Notes: generated by a model not told the origin, from the letters alone. 64,000 nucleotides of DNA from Mucilaginibacter yixingensis (GCF_041080815.1 NZ_CP160205.1:4402001-4466000), one strand, 5' to 3'; shown: positions 25,012-33,786, counted from the stretch's first letter. Numbers and translations are program-made.

Positions 25012-26193
25012 ATGAAAATACAAGTTGGCGTTATTTTTGGCGGCCGCTCGGTAGAGCACGAAATATCTGTAATATCTGCCCAGCAGGCTATGAGCGCGTT
25101 TGATAAAAGTGCGTATGCCATCACCCCCATATACATTACCAAAGCCGGCAAATGGTACACCGGCGATGCCTTGATGAATGTAGACAACTACAAAAACCTG
25201 GACCAATTGCTGGCCCAGTGTACAGAGATCTACCTGTCGCCTTCTTTTGGCGATTTTAACCTGTACCCGGTTAAAACAGGTCTGTTCGGCAAGAAAGATC
25301 TGGGTAAAATTGATGTGGCTTTCCCCGTAATTCACGGCACCAACGGCGAGGATGGCACCCTGCAAGGTCTGCTGGAGCTGAAAGGCATTCCGTTTGTAGG
25401 CTGCAACGTACTCTCGAGCGCGGTAGGTATGGACAAGATCATGATGAAGATGGTGCTGAAAGAAAGCGGCTTGCCTGTGGTAGACTATACCTGGTTTACA
25501 GACCGTAGCTGGCATACTAATCAAACAGCAATCATTGCCAAAATAAAAGAGATTGGTTTCCCGGTAATTGTAAAACCATCAAACCTGGGTTCAAGCGTGG
25601 GCGTGTCTAAAGCAGCGGACGAGAAGCAATTGTTAGACGCTGTTGAACTGGCGGGCAGTTTTTCATCGCGCATCCTGGTAGAGCGCATGGTACAAAACCT
25701 GAAAGAGATTAATTGTTCTGTTTTAGGTGATGCCAACGAGCAGGCAGCCTCTGTTTGCGAGGAGCCACTGGGCGCAGGCGACATCCTGAGCTATAAAGAT
25801 AAATATGTTAACAATGCCAAAGGCGGTGGTTCTAAAGGCATGACCAGCACCAAGCGCCAGATCCCGGCCAACATTCCGGCAGAGTTATCAACCAAAATCC
25901 AAACGCTGGCTAAAGAAACCTTCCGCATACTGGATTGCTCGGGCGTATCGCGTATCGACTTTTTGACTGATACTCAAACCGGCGATGTTTATGTAAACGA
26001 GATCAACACCATTCCGGGTTCATTATCGTTTTACCTGTGGGAGGCAACCGATAAGAAATTTGATCGCTTGCTGAAAGATATGGTAGACACCGCCATGAAA
26101 CGTCAGCGCGAACGCCAGAACCTGGTAATGAGCTACAGCGAAAACATCTTCAGCATGAAGACAACCGGCTTGTCTAAAATGGGGAAAGGGTAA
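25012..26193 (+). CDS. D-alanine--D-alanine ligase family protein
   Basis: 393 residues, ATP-grasp fold. It begins MKIQVGVIFGGRSVEHEISVISAQQA, a canonical Ddl start (GGRSVEHE). FPVIVKPSNLGSSVGVSK is the ATP-grasp lysine strand, and VSRIDFL and VNEINTIPGSL carry the Mg-binding residues. The omega loop (LSYKDKYV then NNAKGGGSKGMTST, about 262-284) keeps the Tyr expected for D-Ala-D-Ala rather than the VanA-type His, but is longer than in Escherichia DdlB. The protein should ligate two D-alanines. Pairing with a membrane MurF-like gene suggests a dedicated supply. Another Ddl may exist in the dcw cluster elsewhere. Confidence 0.88.
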   Translation: MKIQVGVIFGGRSVEHEISVISAQQAMSAFDKSAYAITPIYITKAGKWYTGDALMNVDNYKNLDQLLAQCTEIYLSPSFGDFNLYPVKTGLFGKKDLGKIDVAFPVIHGTNGEDGTLQGLLELKGIPFVGCNVLSSAVGMDKIMMKMVLKESGLPVVDYTWFTDRSWHTNQTAIIAKIKEIGFPVIVKPSNLGSSVGVSKAADEKQLLDAVELAGSFSSRILVERMVQNLKEINCSVLGDANEQAASVCEEPLGAGDILSYKDKYVNNAKGGGSKGMTSTKRQIPANIPAELSTKIQTLAKETFRILDCSGVSRIDFLTDTQTGDVYVNEINTIPGSLSFYLWEATDKKFDRLLKDMVDTAMKRQRERQNLVMSYSENIFSMKTTGLSKMGKG

Positions 26194-26194
26194 T

Positions 26195-26425
26195 ACTAAC
26201 CCCTCCTAAATCCTCCCCTTTGGCAGGACATTAATAGCGACAAGCAGATCCCTCCTTGGGGAGGGGCGCGATGGGATAGCGCGCGGGCAGGGAGGGGTAT
26301 AGCCGCTAAGCATAATTGATAAGCGACCGGATTAAACCCCTCCCTGCCACTATACAAACCAAACACACCCCTCCCAAGGGAGGGATTAAAAAAAAGCCCT
26401 CTCCCTCGGGGAGGGTTGGGAGGTT
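26195..26425. repeat. Cluster of CCCTCC/GGAGGG repeats (family B)
   Basis: Several nested copies: CCCCTCCTAAATCCTCCCC, CCCTCCTTGGGGAGGGG, GGCAGGGAGGGGT with its complement ACCCCTCCCTGCC, CCTCCCAAGGGAGG, and CCCTCGGGGAGGGTTGGGAG. It fills the 235-nt gap before the class IV aminotransferase and ends 4 nt before its ATG. Confidence 0.75.
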
Positions 26426-26428
26426 GTT

Positions 26429-27250
26429 ATGGAAAACTACATCTACATCAATGATCAATTACTGCCGGCGACAGAAGCTACGCTGAACGTGCGCGATCTG
26501 GCCATCCAGCGCGGTTATGGCTTGTTTGATTTTTTCAAGACCATTGGCAATCGTCCTATCTTTCTGGATGATCACCTGGATCGTTTTTACCACTCCGCTG
26601 ATGAAATGGGGTTGGAAATCGCTTTCACCCTCAATGAGTTGAAAGGGATGATCAGTACACTGATTGCAAAAAACAACATTCCCGACTCTGGCATTAAACT
26701 GATCCTCACCGGCGGTTATTCTGATGACGGGTTTACGATAACCGGGCCTGCCAACCTGATTATCCAGCAAACACCACTTGTGATCAAAAATCTTTCTGAT
26801 AGCGGTATCAAACTGATGAGTTACCACTATCAGCGACAGCTGCCATCAGTCAAAAGCATTGATTATGTACAGGCCATCCGTTTGCAGAAACAAATGCGTG
26901 AAAGCGGCGTCGGCGAGATTCTGTATTACTACAACAGCATTGTGGGCGAGAGCCCGCGGTCAAACTTTTTCATCGTTACCAATAACGAGATTTTAACGGC
27001 AGAGAACAACATTCTGAAAGGCGTGATCCGCGGAAAAATTATGGGACTTAACATTCCCGGCTATACCGTTGCGGAGCGCGATTTTACCATGGACGATCTT
27101 TTTGCTGCTAAAGAAGCATTTTTGAGCAGCACCACCCGCCAGGCACATCCTGTGGTTGCCGTTGATGGCCGCCCTATCGGTGATGGCCAGCCCGGACCGG
27201 TTGTGCGAGAGATTAATCGTCAGTTGTTTGGGTTGATGGAGAAGGAATAA
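26429..27250 (+). CDS. Class IV PLP aminotransferase
   Basis: 273 residues, the usual length for fold-type IV enzymes (branched-chain or D-amino acid aminotransferase, aminodeoxychorismate lyase). Visible are YIYINDQLLPATEATLNVRD, the catalytic Lys candidate K142 in VKSIDYVQAI, EILYYYNSIVGESPRSNFFIV and LKGVIRGKIMGL. Sequence alone does not separate the subgroups; GESPRSNFF and GVIRG fit D-amino acid or lyase types better than BCAT. Its position after Mur ligase and Ddl genes makes a D-alanine-related role attractive but unproven. The ribosome binding region consists of a GGAGG-rich repeat (GGGAGGTTGTT ATG), which could act as an SD. Confidence 0.8.
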   Translation: MENYIYINDQLLPATEATLNVRDLAIQRGYGLFDFFKTIGNRPIFLDDHLDRFYHSADEMGLEIAFTLNELKGMISTLIAKNNIPDSGIKLILTGGYSDDGFTITGPANLIIQQTPLVIKNLSDSGIKLMSYHYQRQLPSVKSIDYVQAIRLQKQMRESGVGEILYYYNSIVGESPRSNFFIVTNNEILTAENNILKGVIRGKIMGLNIPGYTVAERDFTMDDLFAAKEAFLSSTTRQAHPVVAVDGRPIGDGQPGPVVREINRQLFGLMEKE

Positions 27251-27259
27251 CCGGACACC

Positions 27260-27787
27260 TTACAGCCCTCTTCCCTGTTCAGGCAATAATATTGACTGTA
27301 ATATGATCTCCAAAGACTGTTCGCCCGATAGTTTATTGGTATCAATGACAAGATCTGGCTGAACAGGCTCTTCAAATGGAGCAGAAATACCGGTAAAGTC
27401 TTTCACCTCTCCGTTGAGCGCTTTTTTATACAAGCCTTTGGGATCTCTGGTCTGGCATACATTTAACGGACATTTCAAATATATTTCGTAGTAAGCCTCG
27501 TCGTCGATAATTTCTCTGGCTAATACCCTTAACTCTTCCAGCGGAAGTATAGACGCAACAATAACAACTAGGCCAGCCTGGCTCATCAATTTCGATAGGT
27601 GTGCAATGCGTCTTACATTTTCAGAACGGTCTTTTACCGAAAAGCCCAGATCGGCGCAAATCCCTTTGCGCAAAACATCGCCATCTAAAACAAAGCTTTG
27701 AACATCTGCTTTGTCAAACGATTCTTTTAGTGCTGTGGCAAGGGTTGATTTCCCCGAGCCCGGTAAGCCCATCAGCCAAATAATCAT
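27260..27787 (-). CDS. cysC: Adenylyl-sulfate kinase
   Basis: 175 residues, normal for a stand-alone APS kinase. Walker A GLPGSGKST (7-15), LDGDVLRKGICADLGFS, DRSENVRRIAHLSKLM, and KGLYKKALNGEVKDFTGI are all diagnostic of the family, which phosphorylates adenosine 5'-phosphosulfate to PAPS. No ATP sulfurylase (cysDN or sat) is adjacent. It lies 37 nt downstream of a sulfotransferase gene on the same strand, so PAPS made here is probably used by that enzyme rather than only for assimilation. Confidence 0.93.
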   Translation of the reverse strand: MIIWLMGLPGSGKSTLATALKESFDKADVQSFVLDGDVLRKGICADLGFSVKDRSENVRRIAHLSKLMSQAGLVVIVASILPLEELRVLAREIIDDEAYYEIYLKCPLNVCQTRDPKGLYKKALNGEVKDFTGISAPFEEPVQPDLVIDTNKLSGEQSLEIILQSILLPEQGRGL

Positions 27788-27824
27788 GGTTGCTTCTTAT
27801 TATTTATACCTTTCTTCATTTTTT

Positions 27825-28778
27825 TTATGCGGTAGCGAAGCGTTTCTCTTCAACCTGCAGGTATAGCTCCATCGCCTTTTCGAGGCAGGCTGGTACATCT
27901 CCCGTTATTGATTCAACAAAAACCTCTGTGGGTCTTTTTGAGTGATACTGACTGCGCGCAGTCATGGCTGCCAAATCTGTACTGCTTAACGGGGTGTTGG
28001 TAAAAGCCGCTATTTTATTGATCAGCGGCATCGGACCTTCGTTGTAATTGACCATTAAACAATTATCGTCCTGAGCTATAATGTTAAGGTATTGCTGAAA
28101 ATATTTTGCAAGCACCATCCCAATATAAGTATCCAGATCATACATCTCGTCAGGGTTAAATCCAAATACGGCAGGCTCAATAAGGCCCGGTACAGATTGC
28201 AGTCCGGGCACTTTTTTTAATGATCTGAAAATTTCGGCCGGATGCCGGTACATCAGCACGAATGGCACCGTTGGATAAAGCGCCCGTAACTGATCGAAGA
28301 ATAACATATGCCAGCTATCGGTTTTGATAAACAAGCGCTGTTCTTGCCCCGTTCTTACTTGTCCGTAATAGCTAATGGCAGCCCGAAGCAAGTTCAATAT
28401 TTCCTCGTTTCCAAAGCTTTGACCACGGTAGGGTAAGCGAAGCAAATCATCAAAGAAAGGCACCTCAGGCAGAACAATATGCTGATTTGCGGTAGCAAGC
28501 AATTGCGCAATAAGCGTAGAACCACATCTTGATGTATGAAATATCAACGCACCCGGTGAAATGCCCGTAATATTGCCCGACCAATCTTCCATCATCGACA
28601 AACTACTTGAAGACGTGAACGAACCAACCCTGCGCTTACTTTTAATCTGCGAAATTGTTTCATCAAAAAAAGGCTTAACAAAAGGTTCCTGACCGGTATT
28701 TAACCAGTTGCAAAGCAGCATTCCGTCTTGGTTTTTAAGCCCATACGGAATCCAGTTTTTAAGCGAAAAGTCTTCCAT
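27825..28778 (-). CDS. Sulfotransferase family protein
   Basis: 317 residues. The 5'-phosphosulfate loop is FHTSRCGSTLIAQLL (from about residue 80), and the 3'-phosphate motif is VLMYRHPAEIFRSL, with Arg and Ser in the expected spacing. LFIKTDSW lies between them. No signal peptide or transmembrane helix is evident, so the transfer from PAPS to the acceptor is probably cytoplasmic. Lineage and acceptor (glycan, lipid or peptide) cannot be told. First gene of a two-gene operon with APS kinase. Confidence 0.8.
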   Translation of the reverse strand: MEDFSLKNWIPYGLKNQDGMLLCNWLNTGQEPFVKPFFDETISQIKSKRRVGSFTSSSSLSMMEDWSGNITGISPGALIFHTSRCGSTLIAQLLATANQHIVLPEVPFFDDLLRLPYRGQSFGNEEILNLLRAAISYYGQVRTGQEQRLFIKTDSWHMLFFDQLRALYPTVPFVLMYRHPAEIFRSLKKVPGLQSVPGLIEPAVFGFNPDEMYDLDTYIGMVLAKYFQQYLNIIAQDDNCLMVNYNEGPMPLINKIAAFTNTPLSSTDLAAMTARSQYHSKRPTEVFVESITGDVPACLEKAMELYLQVEEKRFATA

Positions 28779-29020
28779 AAGTTAATTAGAGTTACAGGGG
28801 TTAGATTCAGCGGCCAGATTTATAAAACCGGAATAAATTATGGAATTTAAATATCATGACCACTATTAATAAATAGATTTTAGCGATGGAAGTTAAAAAA
28901 TCAAATTTCAAACCTCAGATCATCCCATAAATCCGCTGACCGTAATTCATACAATTGCAACATTTTGGTTATATCGTTACTCAAATCACAACAGTTAACA
29001 CTTAAAACACGTTGGATAAT

Positions 29021-29028
29021 TATATTTG
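29021..29028 (+). promoter_or_regulatory. -7 box TATATTTG
   Basis: TATATTTG 14 nt before the GTG at 29043 chosen as start of the small secreted protein; helps reject a longer TTG start at 28965. Confidence 0.55.
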
Positions 29029-29042
29029 GGCACACTCCAACT

Positions 29043-29351
29043 GTGAAACGGAACACGATTAAAATATTAAGCGCCATGTTTTTGCTATTGTGCTTTGCCA
29101 TTGGGCAGGCCATTGTAATTACGCACGCGCATAATCGTACCGAACAAAGCAGCAAGCCTTCAAAAAGCGGATCGCAGGAAGATAACTGTAAGATCTGTCA
29201 ATTGAGCCATGCTTTCACGGCCATTGTTTCGCTGCAACATTTTTCTTTTACCATTCAGAGCAGTCATTACACATATGCGGTAGTTGCCCAGGCACAGTAT
29301 CACCGCATACTAATGCTCTTCGCGTTTGATCGCGGTCCTCCGGTTGTTTAA
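29043..29351 (+). CDS. Small secreted CxxC/RGPP protein next to a TonB receptor
   Basis: 102 residues from GTG (MKRNTIKILSAMFLLLCFAI); an in-frame TTG at 28965 precedes the TATATTTG box, so it is not used. One N-terminal hydrophobic segment (signal or anchor), THAHN, then EDNCKICQLSH with a CxxC pair, and a C-terminus RGPPVV. This looks like the small Bacteroidota HYC-CC-PP style proteins found next to TonB receptors for metals; the family name is from memory. A metal-binding periplasmic helper is inferred. The receptor starts 86 nt downstream. Confidence 0.6.
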   Translation: MKRNTIKILSAMFLLLCFAIGQAIVITHAHNRTEQSSKPSKSGSQEDNCKICQLSHAFTAIVSLQHFSFTIQSSHYTYAVVAQAQYHRILMLFAFDRGPPVV

Positions 29352-29437
29352 CTGCACTTTCTCTATTTGCGGCGTTTTACTAAACGTACGCGCATTCAAC
29401 CTGTCTTATTGTTTTTATATCAGTTAAATACTAGAAA

Positions 29438-31744
29438 ATGAAATTGAAATCTGTATGCAGCTTTCTATTAGCTGTCATCCTCCCTATATTTTTATATGGC
29501 CACGCCATGGCCACCGAGCTTAGCGGCAAAGTAACCGACTCACAAAGCAAACAAGGTGTACCCGGAGCAACCGTTACCATTGCCCAATTGCGTTTAACCA
29601 CCGTGGCAGATGTTAACGGCAATTATACCTTCCGCTCGTTACCATCTAAAGGTCGTTTTTTGGTAGAGGCCCGCTCTGTAGGCTATAAATCTATCATCAA
29701 AACGGTTGATGTTTCAACCGGCGGCTCGCTTGATTTTTCGCTATCGCCAAGCATTGTAGAAACCCGCGAAGTGGTCATTACCGGCACACCTATCACCGGT
29801 AACAGCAAAAGCAACAGTACTTCGGCAGCCAGTGTGTCTAAAGACCAATTGCTTTCGGCATCCTCAACTAACCTGATCGACGCCTTGTCTAAACAGGTGC
29901 CGGGGGTTGGCCAGATTACCACCGGTGGTGCTATTTCTAAGCCGGTTATCCGCGGTTTGAGTTATAACCGCGTGGTTACCCTGTCTGACGGTGTGAAACA
30001 AGAAGGCCAGCAATGGGGCGATGAGCACGGGCTGGAGATTGACCAAAATCAAGGCGACCGTGTAGAGGTGCTGCGCGGTGCATCATCGTTACTATATGGA
30101 TCTGACGCTATTGGCGGTGTGGTAAACATTCTGGAGCCACTAGCGCCTGCGGAAGGCCATATTAAAGGCGAAGTATTATCAAGCTATGCTACCAACAACG
30201 GATTGAGCAATAACTCGGTGATGTTAACCGGTAACCAAGGCGGTTTTGTATGGCGCGGCCGTGCATCATACCAAAACGCCTATGATTTTAAAACACCCGA
30301 TGGCTATTACATCAACAGTGGCTTTAACAATACCAGCTTGAGCGGCATGTTGGGTTTAAATAAATCATGGGGCTACTCGCATTTAAACTTCTCTTACTTT
30401 AAGAACAACATCGGTTTCTATGATTCAGATCCGGGCGACCCGCTGTATACTACCGATGGCACCAACCGCACGCTGGATTATCCCCGTCAAGACATCCGCC
30501 ACTACAAACTGGCCATGAACAATAACTTCCTCATCGGTACCGGCTCTTTAAAGCTCGATCTGGGTTATCAGAAAAACCAGCGTCGTGAGCTAGACAGTCC
30601 AACTCCTGCATTATTCTTCGATTTGAATACCTACTCGCTGGATGCTAAATATTACCTGCCCGAGGGCAACGGCTGGCAGCCGATTATTGGTCTGAGCACA
30701 TCTGACGAGCATAGCCTGAACAAAGGCACCGAGTTTCTGGTACCAGCTTATGATCAGTTTGCTATAGGCGCGTTTGGTTATGCTAAAAAAACATGGAACG
30801 AGAATAACACCTTCAACCTTGGTTTACGCTATGATTATATTAACAACAACGGCAAAGCATTCAGCGTCGATGGTGAGCAGAAGTTTACAGGCTTTAAAAA
30901 CAGCTTCAGTAATTTGAGCGGAGCGCTGGGCTATACCCATGTGTTTAGCGAAGGCTTGAACTTTAAGGCTAACGCCGGATCGGCCTTCCGTGCGCCAAAC
31001 CCAGCAGAGCTGGGCTCTAACGGTGTACACGAAGGTACCTCACGTTATGAGATAGGAAATCCAAATCTTTCGCCCGAGCGCAGCTACCAGGCTGATGCAA
31101 CACTGGAGTTTGACGCCGGGATGCTGAACGGCAGCTTTGGTGTGTACGAAAACTATATCCACGATTATATTTATGCATCAGCCCACAAAGGCGACCAGAT
31201 TACCGTAATCAATGACAGCGGCAACAGCCAAACATTTGATGTTTATCGCTACGGCCAGGTAAATGCCAATCTGTACGGCGTGGAGGGTAGCCTCAACCTG
31301 CATCCAACAAAATTCCTGCACCTGGATAACACTTATTCTTATACCCATGCAGAAAACCGCTCGTTCGACCGCCCACTGCCGCTTATTCCGGCGGGTGTGA
31401 TCCATAACACGTTGCGTTTTGAGCCGAAAATAAAAGCGCTGAAAGATTTCTATGCGTCGGTAGGTCTGGATAATTACTTCAAGCAGTACCGCATTGACGA
31501 CACGTTTGAAACCCCAACAAATGCTTACACACTGATCAACGCTGGTATTGGCGCTACCTTTAAACTGGGCGCCCAGCCACTCAAAATCTATGTATCGGGT
31601 AACAACCTCACCAACAAAGCGTACTACGATGCGTTGAACCGTTTGCGCCCGGGCCGTCTGTCGCAGGAAGATCCTACTTACGGCGTGCTTAACCCAGGCC
31701 GTAACATTACCTTCGGCTTCTATCTGCCGTTGAATATTAAGTAA
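29438..31744 (+). CDS. TonB-dependent receptor, possibly metal-related
   Basis: 768 residues: signal peptide (MKLKSVCSFLLAVILPIFLYGHAMA), a carboxypeptidase-regulatory-like domain (about 26-105; LSGKVTDSQSKQGVPGATV), a plug (about 115-225) with VPGVGQI, RGLSYNRVVTLSDGV, VEVLRGASSLLYGSDAIGGVVN, and a beta-barrel ending NITFGFYLPLNIK with a terminal-strand pattern. The plug pattern RGL...NRV..L..G...GDEHGLEID resembles receptors related to ZnuD for zinc and copper-type receptors. The small CxxC protein upstream supports a metal link. No SusD partner is present, so it is not a polysaccharide utilisation receptor. Substrate not proven. Confidence 0.88.
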   Translation: MKLKSVCSFLLAVILPIFLYGHAMATELSGKVTDSQSKQGVPGATVTIAQLRLTTVADVNGNYTFRSLPSKGRFLVEARSVGYKSIIKTVDVSTGGSLDFSLSPSIVETREVVITGTPITGNSKSNSTSAASVSKDQLLSASSTNLIDALSKQVPGVGQITTGGAISKPVIRGLSYNRVVTLSDGVKQEGQQWGDEHGLEIDQNQGDRVEVLRGASSLLYGSDAIGGVVNILEPLAPAEGHIKGEVLSSYATNNGLSNNSVMLTGNQGGFVWRGRASYQNAYDFKTPDGYYINSGFNNTSLSGMLGLNKSWGYSHLNFSYFKNNIGFYDSDPGDPLYTTDGTNRTLDYPRQDIRHYKLAMNNNFLIGTGSLKLDLGYQKNQRRELDSPTPALFFDLNTYSLDAKYYLPEGNGWQPIIGLSTSDEHSLNKGTEFLVPAYDQFAIGAFGYAKKTWNENNTFNLGLRYDYINNNGKAFSVDGEQKFTGFKNSFSNLSGALGYTHVFSEGLNFKANAGSAFRAPNPAELGSNGVHEGTSRYEIGNPNLSPERSYQADATLEFDAGMLNGSFGVYENYIHDYIYASAHKGDQITVINDSGNSQTFDVYRYGQVNANLYGVEGSLNLHPTKFLHLDNTYSYTHAENRSFDRPLPLIPAGVIHNTLRFEPKIKALKDFYASVGLDNYFKQYRIDDTFETPTNAYTLINAGIGATFKLGAQPLKIYVSGNNLTNKAYYDALNRLRPGRLSQEDPTYGVLNPGRNITFGFYLPLNIK

Positions 31745-31769
31745 GGCCTTAATAACATACCCACCACCA

Positions 31770-31849
31770 TGTCATGCTGAGGAACGAAGCATCTCTGATG
31801 CAAATCTAGATTGATTGTCTGCAAAGATGCTTCGTTCCTCAGCATGACA
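31770..31849. repeat. Family A palindromic repeat
   Basis: TGTCATGCTGAGGAACGAAG and CTTCGTTCCTCAGCATGACA are perfect 20-bp inverted ends; the GCTGAG subtype. Confidence 0.8.
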
Positions 31850-31860
31850 TAGCTTAAAAT

Positions 31861-31896
31861 AACGACCAGGCCCCGCAATTGCGGGGCCTGGTCGTT
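31861..31896. terminator. Strong 16-bp hairpin, probable terminator
   Basis: AACGACCAGGCCCCGC-AATT-GCGGGGCCTGGTCGTT is a perfect stem. The T-run is short (GTT TATG), so termination is likely but not classic. It closes the TonB receptor transcript. Confidence 0.6.
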
Positions 31897-32017
31897 TATG
31901 AGTATTAACAAATTGTTTAGCGCTTTTATTTATTGTTTTTTATAAATAATTTCAGCCAACAATCACCACGCGGTACAACAGCCCCGGTTAAACTGCGCTT
32001 AAACCTTCTAACCTCCG

Positions 32018-33661
32018 ATGATCAACAATGTGATCTTAGATGTTGCCATTGGCATCGTTTTCATTTTTTTATTGTACAGTCTGCTCGCTACTTCCATCCA
32101 GGAAGCCATTGCTACCATACTGGCCCTGCGTGCCCGTACCCTGAAAGACGGTATTGTAAACGGGATGCTTTGCAACACGCCTGATATTTCTAAATGGCAA
32201 TCCATCATCAGAGGCATCGGCGGCTTTTTTAAGGAGATCTGGTACCTCATCCCATTTGTTAAACGCCCGGCAGTAGAACAGCCGAAACTTGGCCATTTAT
32301 TTTACGATCATCCGCTGATTAAAAATTATGGCGCCAACCAGGTTTTCCCAACGCCGTCCTACATCCCCACGCCAAACTTCTCGGCCGTACTGGTTGATAT
32401 CCTGAAGGACGATTTCAACAACAAGTTAGATGCCATTGCCGCGTATCAGGTAAAAAAGCAGGGCAACAACACAGCCACAGATCAGGTAAAGCAAGCACTG
32501 CAAAGCCTCAATGATTTTGACAAGATCAAAACGCTGTTACAATATTATATTGGTGAGTTTGAGCAAATTCCCGTTGTTCACCGCTTTATTGAAACCGATA
32601 CATTAAAGGTGCTGATGATGCACCTTAACAATAGTAAAAACGACCTTGAGTTGTTTGAACAGAAACTAGAAACCTGGTTTGATGATAGCATGAACCGGGT
32701 ATCTGGCTGGTACAAACGTCGCACCCAGGTTATTCTTTTTGTTATTGGTATTTTCCTGGCCGTTACCTTTAACGTGGATGTGATTGACATTGCAGGCAAG
32801 TTATCTACCGATAAAGACGCGCGCGACCAGTTGGTGCAACTCTCTGTTAAACAGGCTGACGCCTACAAAGACGATCCACGGGTAAAACGTTTAACCGCCG
32901 GCACCGACAGTATTGCGAAAGACACAGCCGCCCTGAAGGCAATACAGGCAGGATATCAAAAGCACCTTGATGAAGCCAAACACACCATAGACTCTGGCGT
33001 AGTACGTGCCAACCAGATCCTGGCCTTAGGCTGGGGCGATTATGGCATGAAGAAAGACAGCGCTAAAGCGCTCGCCGAGTTTAAGCGCAGCAAAGAAAAC
33101 CGTAAAGCGGTAGTAAACAACCTGGATACGCTGGTACTGCAACTGAGCCACACCACCAACCCTGCCGAGCAAGCCTGCCTGGCAGATACCATGAAAAAAT
33201 ATGCCGATGCCAACACCGGCTGGCTTACCCGTCGCGTGGTTGACACTTTTTATGTGGTACATGGCAGATACACACAGGCTTTGTTAGCATCCAAAAAAGA
33301 CTCATCACTAAAAGCTCCGGTTAACCCAACGGCTGCTTTTATCAGCAAATATAACGCCGCAAAAAACCAGGCCATACTACATCACATCTATAACCAGTGG
33401 GGAGGCATTCGCAAGCTGAAATACGTTATTGTGCAGTGCTTTGATGCCAAGAAATTCCTTGGTTTCTTGCTAACGGCCTTTGCCGTTTGCCTGGGGGCGC
33501 CATTTTGGTTTGATACCCTCAACAAGCTTATCAAACTACGCGCAGCGGGTAAGAAAGAAGATGCATCGGATGATAACAGTAACTCCGACAAATCATCAAC
33601 AGCTACAACAAAGCCAGTGCAAATTACCGTTGTATCGCATCCGGCAGCAGCGGGGCTGTAA
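32018..33661 (+). CDS. Conserved membrane protein of unknown function
   Basis: 547 residues. An N-terminal membrane helix (4-24), then RARTLKDGIVNGML and DHPLIKNYG, PTPSYIPTPNFSAVLVDIL; a second helix near 235-255 (VILFVIGIFLAV); a long helical region rich in K, D and A (about 260-450); and near 485-505 a third helix with GAPFWFDTLNKLIKLR. I recall the HPLI, PSYI and GAPFWFD words from a widespread uncharacterised membrane family in Proteobacteria and Cyanobacteria, with no known role. It is monocistronic between repeats. No enzymatic motif is visible. Confidence 0.6.
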   Translation: MINNVILDVAIGIVFIFLLYSLLATSIQEAIATILALRARTLKDGIVNGMLCNTPDISKWQSIIRGIGGFFKEIWYLIPFVKRPAVEQPKLGHLFYDHPLIKNYGANQVFPTPSYIPTPNFSAVLVDILKDDFNNKLDAIAAYQVKKQGNNTATDQVKQALQSLNDFDKIKTLLQYYIGEFEQIPVVHRFIETDTLKVLMMHLNNSKNDLELFEQKLETWFDDSMNRVSGWYKRRTQVILFVIGIFLAVTFNVDVIDIAGKLSTDKDARDQLVQLSVKQADAYKDDPRVKRLTAGTDSIAKDTAALKAIQAGYQKHLDEAKHTIDSGVVRANQILALGWGDYGMKKDSAKALAEFKRSKENRKAVVNNLDTLVLQLSHTTNPAEQACLADTMKKYADANTGWLTRRVVDTFYVVHGRYTQALLASKKDSSLKAPVNPTAAFISKYNAAKNQAILHHIYNQWGGIRKLKYVIVQCFDAKKFLGFLLTAFAVCLGAPFWFDTLNKLIKLRAAGKKEDASDDNSNSDKSSTATTKPVQITVVSHPAAAGL

Positions 33662-33684
33662 GGGGGTTATAACTAAAACACTTT

Positions 33685-33772
33685 TGTCATTCCGAACGGA
33701 GTGAGGGATCTTTTCGAGCATGCGTCCCATCTGATCGCTCCGAAAAGATCTCTCCCTACGGTCGAGATGACA
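33685..33772. repeat. Family A palindromic repeat
   Basis: TGTCATTCCGAACGGAGTGA at the left with GATCTTTTCGAGC, and CGAAAAGATC with GTCGAGATGACA at the right; the TCCGAA subtype. Confidence 0.75.
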
Positions 33773-33786
33773 GACCTATGTGCTGA

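Noticed and set aside
25012..26193. VanA-type D-Ala-D-Lac ligase
   Set aside because: The omega loop keeps the Tyr-Lys arrangement (SYKDKY) of D-Ala-D-Ala ligases, and no VanH or VanX is present.
28965..29042. Longer TTG start for the small CxxC protein
   Set aside because: Lies upstream of the TATATTTG box; the segment has no signal-peptide character.
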